A DNA stretch of 64,000 nucleotides from Papilionanthe hookeriana x Papilionanthe teres (GCA_022702705.1 CM040428.1:110502022-110566021), one strand, 5' to 3'; positions 43,901 to 56,085 are shown, counted from the stretch's first letter. Notes: generated by a model from the letters alone, not told the origin. Numbers and translations: made by a program.

Positions 43901-46530
43901 TGGTGGTCATTAAGTCAAAAACTGACTTTTTTGACAAAAATTGACTTTTTGGTCAAAAGTTGACCTATAGGGTAAATGAGTTTGCCATTGGGTCAAGGAT
44001 TGAACATTTTGACCAAAGTTGACTTTTTGGTGAGAGATTAACATATTTGGTCAGTAATTGGTCATTAGGTCAAAAATTGATTATTTTGACCAATATTGAA
44101 TTTTTTGTAAAAAGTTAACCCATTCGGTCAATAGCGTGGTCATTGGGTCAGAAATTGACCATTTTGACTAAAGATGAATTTTTGGTCAAATGTTGACTTA
44201 TTTTGACATAAATTAAATTTTTTGTCAAAAGTTAACCCATTGGGTCAACGGGGTGGTCATTGTGTCAGAAAGCGAACTTTTTGTCCAAAGTTATCTTTTC
44301 GGACAAAAGTTGACCTATTTGGTCAATGAGTTGGTAATTGGGTCAAGAATTAACAATTTTGACTAAAGATGACTTTTTGGTCAAAAGTTGACCTATTGGG
44401 TCAATATGTTGGTCATTAGGTCAAAAATTGACCATTTTGACCAAAGTTGACTCTTTAGCTAAAAGTTAACCTATTTGGTCAATGTATTGGTAATTAGGTC
44501 ATGTATTGACCATTTTTACCAAAGATGACTTTTTGGTTAAAGGTTGATCTATTGGGTCACTGGGTTGGTCATTGGGTCAAAATTCGACCATTTTGACCAA
44601 AGTTGCCTTTTTGGTCAAAAGTTGACCTATTTGGTCAATTGGTGGTCATTTAGTCAAAAATTGACTATTTTGACCAAAATTGACTATTTGGTCAAAAGTT
44701 GACCTATTGGGTCGATGGGTTTGTCATTGGTTAAGAATTAAATATTTTGACCACAGTTGGCTTTTGGTCAAAGAATGACTTATTTGGTCAATAATTGGTC
44801 ATTAGGTCAAAATTGACAAATTTAACCAAAATTGGATTTTTGGTCAAAATTTAATCCATTGGGTCAACGGGGTGGTCATTGGGTCAGAAATTGACCAATT
44901 TGAATTAAGTTCACCTTTTGGTCAAAAGTTGACCAATTGGGTCAATGGGTGGTCATTAAGTCAAAATTTGACTATTTTAACTAAAATTAACTATTTGGTC
45001 AAAAGTTGACCTATTGGGTCAATGGTTTGTTATTGTGTCAAGGATTGACCATTTTGACCAAAGTTGACTTTTTGGTCAGAGATTGACTTATTGGGTCAAT
45101 AATTTGTCATTAATTCAAAAATTAACTATTTTGACCAAAATTGATTTTTTGGTCAAAAGTTGATCCTATTCGATAAATGGGTTGGTCATTGAGTCAAAAA
45201 TTAACCATTTTGACCAAAGTTGATTTTTTGGTCAAAGAATGGCTTACTAGGTCATTAGTTGGTCATTAGGTAAAAAATTGACTATCTTGACCAAAATTGA
45301 CTTTTTGGTCAAAAGTTGACCTATTGGGTCAATGGGTTGGTCATTGGGTCAAGGATTGACCATTTTGACAAAAGTTGACCTATTGGTCAAAAGTTGACTT
45401 ATTGGATCAGTGGGTTGGTCATTGGGTCAAGGATTGACCATTTTGAGCAAAATTGACTTTTTAGTCAGTGATAGACTTATTGGGTAAAAAATTGATCATT
45501 AGGCAAAAAATTGATTATTTTGACCAAAATTAATTTTTTTGGTTAAAAGTTGACTCATTGGGTCAACGGGGTGGTCATTGGGTCCGAAATTGACCATTTT
45601 GACCAAAGTTGACCAATTTGGTCAATGAGTTGGTAATTGGGTCAAGAATTGACCATTTTGACTGAAGATGACTTTTTGGTCAAAAGTTGATCTATTGGGT
45701 CAATGGGTTGGTCATTGGGTCAAAAATTGATCATTTTGACCAAAGTTGACTTTTTGGTCAAAAGTTGACCTATTGGGTCAATGGGTGGTGATTGGGTCAA
45801 GGATGGACCATTTTGACCAAAGTTGACTTCTTGGTTAGAGATTGCCTAACTGGGTCAATAATTGGTCATTAAGTCAAAAATTGACTATTTTGACCAAAAT
45901 TGTCTTTTTTGTCAAAAGTTGACCTATTGGGTCAATAGGTTGGTCATTAGGTCAAGGATTGACCATTTTGACTAAAGTTGACTTTTTGGTCAAAAGTTGA
46001 CGTATTGGGTCAATGGGTTGGTCATCAGGTCAAGGATTGACCATTTTACCTAAAGTTGACTTTTTGGTCAAAGATTGACTTATTGGGTCAAAAATTGGTC
46101 ATTTGGTAAAAAATTGATTATTTTGACCAAAATTAAATTTTTTGTTAAAATTTGGCCCATTTGTTCAGAAATTGACCATTTCGATCAAAGTAGACTTTTT
46201 GGTCAAAAGTTGACCTATTTGGTCAATGAGTCGGTAATTGGGTCAAGAATTGACGATTTTGACCAGAGATGACTTTTTAGTCAAAAATTGACCTATTGGG
46301 TCAATGGGATTGTCATTGGGTAAAAAATTGACAATTTTGAGTAATGTTGACTTTTTGGTCAAAAGGTGACCTATTGGTCAATCGGTGGTCATTAGGTCAA
46401 AAATTGACTATTTTGAACAAAATTTACCTTTTGTTCAAATGTTGACCTATTGGGTCAATGGGTTTATCATTGGGTCAAGGATTGACCATTTTGACCAAAA
46501 TTCACTTTTTTGTCAAAGATTGACTTATAG
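40984..46530 (+). repeat. W-box-rich 78-bp satellite array, about 70 units
   Basis: About 5.5 kb of head-to-tail units near 78 bp. A unit reads in pieces GACCAAAGTTGACTTTTTGG, TCAAAAGTTGACCTATTGGG, TCAATGGGTTGGTCATTGGG, TCAAAAATTGACCATTTT. It is built from TTGACC/TTGACT and their reverse GGTCAA, about seven per unit. Several unit variants recur in order (see findings). Open frames at 46075-46612 are repeat by-products. The right end stops in mid-unit at the Athila LTR. Confidence 0.95.
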
Positions 46531-48286
46531 TGTTTTATGCACATTTTTATACATATTCTTGATGATATTTCAGTTTAATGGAAGATATTTTGTGTTTTTC
46601 TTGCATGTATGATGAAAATGAGTGATTATGATGAAAGGAGCAAAATTAGATCAAATTTAGAGCAAAAAATGAAAAAAATAAAAAATTGGACTTAGGCGAC
46701 TAAGCGCCGCCGGGTCGGCGCTTAGCCACCACAGTTAAAAATCAAATTTTCTTCATTTTTGGCGCCAATTTTAAGGGTTGTTTGAAGTAACATTTGGTGG
46801 TGACTTCCTTAACTTCCCATGGGTGGCAAATTTGAATGAAGGGATGCATCTTTTTGTGGATACATTAAATCGGGCCATGATTTGAAGAGACACCAAGGCA
46901 CCTTTTGAATTATTATTAAAATAATGTCATGAGTATTGAGCGTGTGTGTGTGTGAGTTAGTCTTTTTAGTCTAGATTTCAAGAGTTTCTTTTAGTTTTCA
47001 GTTTAATCTTCTAGTTTCAAAGCGTTTTACTTTTAGTATTTTCTTGTTTAGAGTTAGATAGTTTAGTTTTAGAGTAGAAAGGGTTGGTGTGAAACTTTCT
47101 TTCCACCAATTTACTTTCATCCATTTATCTAGTTTTTATTGAAGTCAAAAGTCAGAGTTGGAGTCAATAGAGTTGGGCGCCAACCTCTGTAGTGTTCTCC
47201 TATGGAAAGTTAAGTTTCAAAGGAACTTACGGAGTCTTGTGGAAAGGATTTTCAGATAAGCGTTTATTTCTATTTTCATATTTAGTTTTTCTTGTTGTGT
47301 TTTCTTTATAATTTCTATTTTCAAATCAATGTGTACTTGTATTTTCTCCATGAATTTCGAGTAGTTTTCTTTATCTTTTTCTTTCTTAAATGAAGAAGTA
47401 ATTAATTTACGTAAGATTGTTGTGGAATGTATAAGTGTTTAAAGTTGGAATAAGTTGTGAAGATTTAATTCCATGAACTTAATTTACTTCTTAATTTGGC
47501 CAGTTAAGATGTTAAAGTTTGTTGTGAGATTATGTAAGATCCAATGCGGTATTGTCTCAAACAACAATTGGTAAAAATCATATGCAATTATATGGGTGAG
47601 ATTTTTAGTCCATATAATTGAATCCAAATATGTTAGGAGATATGTTTTTAATGGGGAGTAAAATTGGAGGTCTTTAGAGTGACAGGCTAAAGCCCTCTAA
47701 TTTTGCTTCATATTTTAAAATTTGTTATGAGAAGTTAGCCCCGAGGTGGAGGAAATTGAGGGAACTCTAGATTGAAAGCTGGTATCTTCCCTGCCTAACC
47801 ATGTTCAAAATTTTAAAATTTCAAATTAACCAATGTTCTTTATAGAACCAAGTAAGGGTAAAGAATTTATTTGCTCCTATTTATCACAACACATTTAAAT
47901 ACTTCCACAACAATACTTTCATAATTATTACTGATTTATAAGAGAAAGAAAAGAATATTTTATTTTCTAGTGTTTTATACTGCATTTTAAAGATCTAATA
48001 ATTTTTATTTCCTGCTTAGCTATATATAAAAAGTACAACAACAATTTTCAAACTTTACAAATCAAAACATATTTTCAAAAGTAATTTAAAAAGTAAAAAT
48101 ATTATTTTCTTATTTCTTTAAAAGATTTTTACATTTCCCTGTGGGTTCGATATCTCGGAGCTTAGTCAGAAAGTCCTATATTATTTGATAAATGATACGT
48201 ATACTTGTGCATTATCCCATATTAGAAGATCATAATTTTCATATATAAATCATTTGCACATGTATATTAATCGAGGATCAAGTTTT
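46531..48286 (+). mobile_element. Athila-type 5' LTR E
   Basis: Starts TGTTTTATGC in the middle of a satellite unit. Contains a GC hairpin at 46701-46724, GGCGCCAATTTTAAG near 46761, and the conserved U5-like block at 48138-48208 (CCTGTGGGTTCGATAT ... GATACGTATACTTG). A primer-binding site follows. It is the closest relative here of 882-1829. Right boundary approximate. Confidence 0.85.
46701..46724 (+). other. Perfect 9-bp hairpin in Athila LTR E
   Basis: TAAGCGCCG (46701-46709) pairs with CGGCGCTTA (46716-46724) around CCGGGT. Counterpart of 1612-1641. Confidence 0.8.
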
Positions 48287-48304
48287 TGGCACCATTGCAA
48301 GGAA
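48287..48304 (+). other. Decayed primer-binding site, tRNA-Asp type
   Basis: TGGCACCATTGCAAGGAA, a degraded relative of TGGCGCCATTGCCGGGGG at 19683-19700, located just after LTR E. Confidence 0.75.
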
Positions 48305-48401
48305 AATTGATTAAAACAACATTTTTAAAGAAAATTAAGAAAATTTAAATTTTAACTTTTCTTAGTTTTTGTTAGTGTGTTTTATTTTATTTTATTGTTG
48401 T

Positions 48402-49957
48402 ATGCGTAGTTCAGGTTCTGAAGGACTTGTGCCTTAAGACTTTGAAGTAGAAAGAACTATCAAAAAAATAAAAAAAATTAAAAATTCTGAAAAAGATAAA
48501 TATATTCAAGAAATGACAGATCATCAAAATCAAATTGTTGTCATCCATCAATAATTCAGACCTTTAAGAGATTATGCTAACCCTATAGTGGATAAATTTC
48601 ATGGTAGTATTCAACACCCTGCTGTAGCTGCTAATTCCTTTAACCTTAAACCTACTATTATCCAAATGGTGTCTAATAATCAGTTTGGGGGAGCAACAAC
48701 TGAAGATCCTAATTTGCATCTTGCTAATTTTCTAGAGTTGTGCGCTACTTTTAAATATGTCGGTGTTTCGGATGATGCTATTAGACTCAGACTTTTCCTT
48801 TCTCACTAAGGGATAAAGCTAAGATTTGGTTAAATTTTTTTATCACCTGGATCTATCAGAACTTCGGGTGATTTAGCACAAAAATTCCTTACTAAATATT
48901 TTCCACCATCGAAGACTACGAAGTTGAGAAATGATATTACATCTTTTTGACAGTTTGAAGGTGAATCAATATATGAAGCATGAGAAAGATTTAAAGATCT
49001 CCTCCGGAAATGTCCACATCATTCAATACCAGATTAGTTAATAATTCAAACCTTTTACAATGAATTAGTTGGATCTCTTAGATCAATTATCAATGCTGAA
49101 ACTGGTGGATCATTAATTTCCAAACAGTTTCTTCATGCTTATGCTTTAATTGAAGAAATGACTACTAATAATTTTTAATGGCCTTCTGAATTGTTAAATC
49201 TTAAAAGGTAGCCAGTGTTCATGGTAATGATGCTTTTGTAATGTTAACAAATCAAATTGCTGCAATTTCAAAAAAGATAGACCAATTTGGGATGAATTTC
49301 TCTCAGCCAAATTACATGATTGAAGAAAATTCATTAAGCCAAATGGTTGATTCTCACTCTTCACGATAAACTTTGAATGCTATAAGCAAGCCTAATAACA
49401 CATATTCCAATTATTATAACCCAGGTTGGAAGAATCATCCTAACTTTAACTGGAATACCAATAATCGGAGTGGTATTAATCAACAATGGGGGAACCACCA
49501 AGTAAACCCATTGGTGAACTGGAACAACCAAGGAAATAATAATTATAGACTAACCTGTCCTCCAGGATTTAGTAATGCTTTACAATTAAAGGAGAAGAAG
49601 TTGCCTATTGAAGTTATGTCACATATGGGGAATCAATTGCAAATTCAAGGAGCAACCATCAAGAATATTGAAAATCAATTGGGGCAAATTGCGAATTCAT
49701 TAAGTAATAGATCCCAAGGAATTCTTGTAAGTAATACTGAAGTGAATCCAAGAGATAAAAATAAAGAGCATGTAAAAGAAATTCTACTGAGAAGTGGAAA
49801 AAAGTTAGAAGGTAGAGTTCAGAAAGAAACTGAAGTAGACAAAGAAGAGATTGAAGAACCAAATCAGGATGCTCTGAAAGGTTTGGGAAGACCAATTTCT
49901 CCACCTAAAGATGATTTGAAAAATCCATCACCTCCATTTCCTCAGAGATTTTGTTAA
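48402..49957 (+). pseudogene. gag: Athila gag
   Basis: ATG 48402 opens the same frame as 48588-48809, with stops (TAA near 48435, TAA at 48552-48554) between. NNQFGG, EDPNLHLANFLELCATFKYV and RLRLF are clear; a frameshift near 48805 is followed by gag middle text in another frame (FPPSKTTKLRND, WERFKDLL words). 49373-49957 is open for 194 codons with NTYSNYYNPGWKNHPNFNWN, NYRLTCPPGF, MGNQLQIQGATIKNIENQLG and SPPFPQRF, the Asn-rich gag C-terminus. Unlike the nested Athila, the central gag is not deleted. Confidence 0.85.
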
Positions 49958-50316
49958 CAAAAGTCGGATCAGCAATTTTCAAAATTCTTGGAGATATTTA
50001 AGAAGCTTACCATTAATATTCCATTTACTAAAGCCTTAGAACAAATGCCAAGCTATGTGAAATTTATTTAGGATATTCTCAACAAAAAGAGGAAGTTTGA
50101 AGATAATGAGTCAGTTGCACTAAGTGAGGAGTGCAGTGCAATAATTCAGAAGAAGCTTCCTGAAAGCTTAAAGATCCTGGTAGTTTCACAATTCCATGTG
50201 CAATCGGAGACAGATTCTATGGAAAAGCTTTATGTGATTTGGGTGCAAGCATTAACCTTATGCCTCTATCAATATTAAATGGACTGGGATTAGTAGAAAT
50301 AACCCCAACTACTGTA
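49958..50316 (+). pseudogene. Athila protease, cut by Tat LTR copy B
   Basis: FSKFLEIFKKLTINIPF and SYVKFI lead into ALSEECSAIIQKKLPESLK, then after a shift PGSFTIPCAIGD and CDLGASINLMPLSILNGLG. The catalytic CDLGAS is intact, unlike in the other two copies. The sequence ends at CCAACTACTGTA (50316), where a minus-strand Tat LTR begins; the remainder of pol is not found on the other side. Confidence 0.8.
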
Positions 50317-51688
50317 TGTCGGTATATTTTTAGGTTGTGTGTTTTGAAAGGGGGTCGCCTACAGAAATTTTCAGTGAATCTTCATATTTTAAATTTAATT
50401 TAAATATATATAATTTGGAAAGTAGCATTTGATTTTGAAAATAATTTTAAGTTTGAAAATTTTAAGATATGAAATCAAACCGATCTCACATCCCGAATAG
50501 TTTATATAAACGAGCACCACACCACAAACCGTGTATCTATCCAGAAGAATAGACACACTGCTTGATGATGGGGCTCGATTAAAAAAACTTGAAGATTTGT
50601 GACATCCATTTGGTCTGTGAACCAATTTTGTAAGCAGACAAGTTCCCCTGCTTAATATGAAGGAATTAAGTAGGGTTTATATTATCTGGGTTCTTAAAGT
50701 TCCCTATAAGGGCAAGCCCCTATAGTTAATTATATCTTAAATGACGGGAATCATTTAAGAGAACTCTCGATAATGATCAGTTGTCTTGCTCTCAAGATTT
50801 TCAAAGTTTAAGGTTTTCAAACAATTGGATTTTGGAAATTTCAATTGGGAATGGATCAAATTTGGAACAGTTATTTTAGGGAATCAAAGGAAGAGAAGTA
50901 GGGGATGTCACGGACCCGAAGTGAATTTCGGTGACTTCTCAACTATCCTATTTGTTTGGCTTCAATTTGAGAGTTTATTTATTGTTGTAATCCTACCAAT
51001 TTTAATTAATTAGGACTTATGCTTGTATGATATGATCACATAAACAGCCTCGAAGATGTGAGGGTTTATGTCGTACCGAACAACTACCTCGGAATCCTAA
51101 GACCAGTTATGGCTTAATTTACATAATATGATTATGCAAATGCCTAACCAAAAGTTGAGGATTTATGTTGCACTAAGCAAACTACCTCGAAATCCTATGG
51201 CTTGGTTATTTAAAACTAGGAAAAGGTTTTGCTGAAGTAGACACAAGTTTTGCTGACGAAGATGGCCGTGCTGCCCACCGTGCTCCGAGCTCCTTGTTGT
51301 TGCAGAGTTTTAGTTTTAGAAGGTGAAAATCAGGGGATGAGAGAAGTGTTTTGGTTTAGAAGTCTTAAAGTCCAGGTGTTTTTATTATTTTATTAGGAGA
51401 ATCATAAAGTTGATTATAACAACACCGGTTAAGATCCCACGATTCCATCATTCCGGCACCGTTAATTTTATTAGATTCACTTAGTCCAGATGAATTTACT
51501 AAACTCAACTAAATGAGTTCCACACTTTCATTTAGACCGTGGGAAATCCCGTTAGCAACACATAGGTTACATCATCCGAGGTATTCCGATCATCCAATGA
51601 GTCATTTTAATTTAGTTATAATTGCAGTTTTGTTGTTCTGTTTGTGATTAAGTTTTGAGTTGTTTTATATTTTGAATGTTGTGCTAGC
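50317..51688 (-). mobile_element. Tat-type LTR, copy B
   Basis: Inverted relative of copies A and C, with TGTCGGTATA at the left and TGCTAGCA at the right on the plus strand. The conserved motif (AAGATATAATTAACTATA on minus) is at 50721-50738 and TATAAA (minus) at 50676-50681. The left flank is Athila protease. No target duplication can be seen: CTGTA lies left and TCCGA right. It is best read as the 3' LTR of a minus-strand element whose interior lies to the right, though the interior is not recognisable. Confidence 0.75.
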
Positions 51689-51820
51689 ATCCGAAGACTA
51701 ACTTGGGTTAAAAAAATCACCTTATATTTTGAAAAATCACCTTATCATAAACTTAGCTTATTTCCTTAAAAAAAATCTAAGTTTGAAATGAATCTAGTCT
51801 ATGTTAGGCTAATGGCAAAT

Positions 51821-52465
51821 AATCAATTAAGTCTAAAATGACAAAATTAGACTTAATTAGGTTTAAAACATCATTCAAACCTATTAAAACTTAAGCTTAA
51901 TCAATTAAGTTTAAAATGAAAAAATTAGACTTAATTAGGTTTAAAACATCATTTAAACCTGTTAAACATTAAGCTTAATCAATTAAGTTTAAAATGACAA
52001 AATTAGACAAAATTAGGTTTAAACATCAATTAAGTCTAAAATGACAAAATTAGACTTAATTAGGTTTAAAACATCATTTAAACGTATTAAACCTTAAGCT
52101 TAATCAATTAAGTCTAAAATGACAAAATTAGACTTAATTAGGTTTAAAACATTTAAACCTATTAAACCTTAAGCGTAATCAATTAAGTTTAAAATGACAA
52201 AATTAGACTTAATTAGGTTTAAAACATCCTTTAAACCTATTAAACCTTAAGCTTAATCAATTAAGTTTAAAATGACAAAATTAGACTTAATTAGGTTTAA
52301 AACATCATTTAAACCTATTAAACCTTAAGCTTAATCAAATAAGTCTAAAATGACAAAATTAGACTTACTTAGGTTTAAAGCATCATTTAAACCTATTAAA
52401 CCTTAAGCTTAATCAATTAAGTTTAAAATGAAAAAATTAGACTTAATTAGGTTTAAAACATTTTT
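51821..52465 (+). repeat. 78-bp AT-rich minisatellite, about eight units
   Basis: Units contain AATCAATTAAGTTTAAAATG, ACAAAATTAGACTTAATTAG, GTTTAAAACATCATTTAAAC and CTATTAAACCTTAAGCTT. Some units are shortened. Unrelated in sequence to the 78-bp W-box array. Confidence 0.9.
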
Positions 52466-52550
52466 TTAAAAAACTTATTTAATTAAAGTTAAGCCTTTAT
52501 TACATTAAATTTAATCAAACCTAAACCCTAATTATGTTTAACCCATTAGA

Positions 52551-53640
52551 CCTAATTAATCAATTAAACCTTACCTAAATTAGGTTTAATTAACCTTAAA
52601 CAATTAGACTTAACCCATAATAAGTCTAATTAAATCAATTAAACCTTACCTAAATTAGGTTTAATTAACATTAAACAAATTAGACTTAACCCATAACAAG
52701 TCTAATTAAATCAATTAAACCTTACCTAAATTAGGTTTAATTAACCTTAAAAAATTAGACTTAACCCATAATAAGTCTAATTAAATCAATTAAACCTTAC
52801 CTAAATTAGGTTTAATTAACATTAAACAAATTAGACTTAACCCATAACAAGTCAAATTAAATCAATTAAACCTTACCGAAATTAGGTTTAATTAACCTTA
52901 AACAATTAGACTTAACCCATAATAAGTCTAATTAAATCAATTAAACCTTACCTAAATTAGGTTTAATTAACCTTAAACAAATTAGACTTAACCCATAATA
53001 AGTCTATTTAAATCAATTAAACCTTACCTAAATAAGGTTTAATTAACCTTAAACAATTAGACTTAACCCATAATAAGTCTAATTAAATCAATTAAACCTT
53101 ACCTAAATTAGGTTTAATTAACCTTAAACAAATTAGACTTAACCCATAATAAGTCTAATTAAATCAATTAAACCTTACCTAAATTAGGTTTAATTAACCT
53201 TAAACAATTAGACATAACCCATAATAAATCTAATTAAATCAATTAAACCTTACTTAAATTAGGTTTAATTAACCTTAAACAATTAGATTTAACCTATATT
53301 AAGTCTAATTAAAGCAATTAAACCATACCTAAATTAGGTTTAATTAACCTTAAACAAATTAGACTTAACCCATATTAAGTCTAATTAAAGCAATTAAACC
53401 TTACCTAAATTAGGTTTAATTAACCTTAAACAATTAGACTTAACTCATATTAAGTCTAATTAAATCAATTAAACCTTACCAAAATTAAGTTTAATTAACC
53501 TTAAGCCATTAGACTTAACCCATATTAAGTTTAATTAATCAATTAAACCTTGCTTAAATTAGGTTTAATTAACCTTAAACAAGTCTAATTAGGTCATTAA
53601 ACCTTACCTAAATTAGGTTTAATTAACCTTAAACAATCAA
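52551..53640 (+). repeat. 75-bp AT-rich minisatellite, about 14 units
   Basis: Units contain AATCAATTAAACCTTACCTA, AATTAGGTTTAATTAACCTT, AAACAATTAGACTTAACCCA and TAATAAGTCTAATTA. In the left half, units with CCTTAAACAATTAG and ACATTAAACAAATTAG alternate, suggesting a dimeric period of about 150 bp. Confidence 0.9.
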
Positions 53641-54418
53641 ACGTAACCTATATTAAATCTAATATAGCTTGAATACAACCAAAGTTGAACTCAAGTTAAC
53701 CTAAACCTTAGGTTCAACTTACATTGAATCTAACATAACCTAATCTTAACTTAAGTCTAACCTACATTAGACTTAAGTCAAACCAAACTTAGGTTCAACC
53801 CGACATGAACCTAAGTCAAACTTAAACCTAACTTAAGTCTGACCTACATTAGACTTAAGTCAAATCATACTTAGGTTCAACCTGACATGAATCTAAGTCA
53901 AACCTAAACCTGAACTTAAGTCTAACCCATATCAGACTTAAGTCAAAATCAAACTTAGGATCAACCTTACATGAACCTAAGTCTAACCCAAACTTAATCT
54001 TAACTCAAGACTCAACCCATATTAAACTCAAACTAACTTTAAGTATAGGTTCAACTTAACTTGAACCTAACTTAAGTCAAACCTTAACTTAAAACCAAAT
54101 CACATTGAACTTTTATATTAACTTAATTCAAACCTAAATTCAACATAAAATTTTAATTAAGTCTAACATATTAGACTTAATTAAATCATCAAACCATTAA
54201 TTAATTAAGATTTAAATCAACCAACCTTGATTAAGTCTAATTCATTAATATCTCAATAAACTACAGATAAATAGACTTAATTAAAACTTAAAGTCTTACC
54301 TAAAAAGGACTTAGATGGTCAATAATTCTAATTAAGTCTAATTTATTTGACTTGATTAACCTTTAAGTCCTATTTAAACGAGGCTTAAAACTTAATTAAG
54401 TCTATTCTAAACTATTTT
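53641..54418 (+). repeat. Diverged repeats of AAGTCTAA/ACTTAAGT words
   Basis: Continues the vocabulary of the neighbouring arrays (CTTAAGTCTAACCTACATTA, GACTTAAGTCAAA, GGTTCAACC) without one clean period; about 100-bp spaced copies near 53750-53960. Confidence 0.7.
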
Positions 54419-55080
54419 TTTTAACTTAAAGTTCAGACAGACATGAACTCAAGTTAATTAGATTCAATCAACATTGAATTTAATTTAGGTTCAACCAGAC
54501 ATGAGCCTAAGTTAGTTCACTAAATATTGAATCTAACTTCCAACTTTTTAACTTAAGTTAAGATAGACATGAGCTTAAGTAGATTCGATCAACATGGAAT
54601 TTAACTTAGGTTCAACCAGACATGAACCCAAGTTAGTTCAATCAATATTGAATCTAACTTCCAACTTTTTAACTTAAGTTCAGATAGACATGAGCTTAAG
54701 TAGATTCAATCAACATTGAAATTAACTTAGGTTCCACCAGACATGAATCCAAGTTAGTTCAATCAATATTAAATCTAACTTCCAACTTTTTAACTTAAGT
54801 TCAGATAGACATGAGCTTAAGTAGATTCAATCAACATTGAATTTAACTTAGGTTCAACCAGACATGAACCCAAGTTAGTTCAATCAATATTGAATCTAAC
54901 TTCCAACTTTTTAACTTAAGTTCAGATAGACATGAACTTAAGTAGATTTAATCAATATTGAATTTAATTTAGGTTCAATCAGACATGAACCCAAGTTAGT
55001 TCAATCAATATTGAATCTAACTTCCAACCATTTAACTTAAGTTCAGACAGATATGAACTCAAGTTAATCTAACCCAACTT
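54419..55080 (+). repeat. 121-bp minisatellite, five full units plus ends
   Basis: The start word AGTTCAGATAGACATGA recurs near 54430, 54552, 54673, 54794, 54915 and 55036. Units also carry GGTTCAACCAGACATGAACC and AATCTAACTTCCAACTTTTT. Confidence 0.9.
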
Positions 55081-55740
55081 TCAACTTGAATTCAAACAGA
55101 CATGAATTCAAAATTTAAGTTTAAACTTAAGTCAAGACATAAATTCAACATTTCAAACCAAAATCGACATAAATTCGATATTTTAAATAAAAATTAAACA
55201 TAATCAACATAAATTCGATATTTCAAACAATATTTGACTTAATCGACATTTCAAACATAAATCAACATAACCGACATAAAATTGACATTTCAAATATGAA
55301 TTTGACAAATATCGATATTAAATGAAATTAACCCGATATTTCGACAAAATTAAACATTAATCAATATAATTTGATATAAACCGACATCCAAGACATGTTA
55401 AATCAAAACATCCTACAAAATTCTAAGGCAATGAACATGACATTATTTTCTGACAATCTATTCTTTGCAGGGCGAAGAAAAAAAGTTTCGTTTAGATTTT
55501 CTTTGCATGTTATAGGATGTGCTAACTCTGTTTTGCAGGACGACATTCCAAAAAAAAAAAAACTTTTAGGATAGTCACCAAAACAAAACAAAACAACGAC
55601 ATGGAAAACAAAAATAAAACTTTTAAGATAACGACATGAAAAACAAAATTAAAACTTTAAAATATTAAATATTACATGACATTTAGGAGTGATAGTGAGT
55701 ACATCTCTCCTTAAAAATAAAATTTTAGAAAACAAATGAT
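55081..55740. other. AT-rich spacer with CGACATAAATTCGATATTT repeats
   Basis: 55150-55400 holds short diverged copies of CGACATAAATTCGATATTT. The remainder (55400-55740) has no supported gene; the minus frame at 55403-55591 has no domain. Confidence 0.5.
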
Positions 55741-56064
55741 TGATATTAATCAGAAGTTTGCTTGAACAATTAAAAATTGTTTAAGATGTAATTAACTATA
55801 GAAGCTTGCTTCTATAGGAGATCCAAAAGAACCCACAATAGAAATCTCTGGTTTTCCATGATTTTCTTTATATGAAAATTCTAGGATATATTATTCTAGG
55901 ATATTCTTCTATAAGGATTGTCATAAACATCCTTTTCTATTATTAGCCCTAAATTCCTCAAATCTTTCATGGGATTTATAGGAATAAAATTAGGCTAATA
56001 TTAGATGGCGACTCCTCAATATCGACATTCCACACCAATCTCTTCCCGTTGTCACCAAGAGATT
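55741..56064 (+). mobile_element. 3' end of a Tat-type 5' LTR, copy D
   Basis: AAGATGTAATTAACTATA at 55783-55800 followed by the perfect palindrome TATAGAAGCTTGCTTCTATA, the same order as copies A-C, then GGCGACTCC-like and CCACACCA words near 55990-56035 as at the ends of A and C. The left boundary is unknown; the minisatellites at 51.8-55.1 kb may or may not belong to this LTR. A primer-binding site follows. Confidence 0.6.
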
Positions 56065-56067
56065 TTG

Positions 56068-56085
56068 TGGCGACTCCGCTGGGGA
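56068..56085 (+). other. Primer-binding site, tRNA-Arg type
   Basis: TGGCGACTCCGCTGGGGA, the form found in Tat/Retand/Ogre-type elements and complementary to the 3' end of a plant tRNA-Arg. Best-preserved primer site in the window. Confidence 0.9.

Noticed and set aside
46075..46612. Two open frames in the satellite array
   Set aside because: By-products of the 78-bp repeat, a multiple of three; they run into LTR sequence.
52551..53640. Telomere-type repeat
   Set aside because: TTAGGTTTAA words resemble plant telomere TTTAGGG only partly; the period is 75 bp with no consecutive heptamers.
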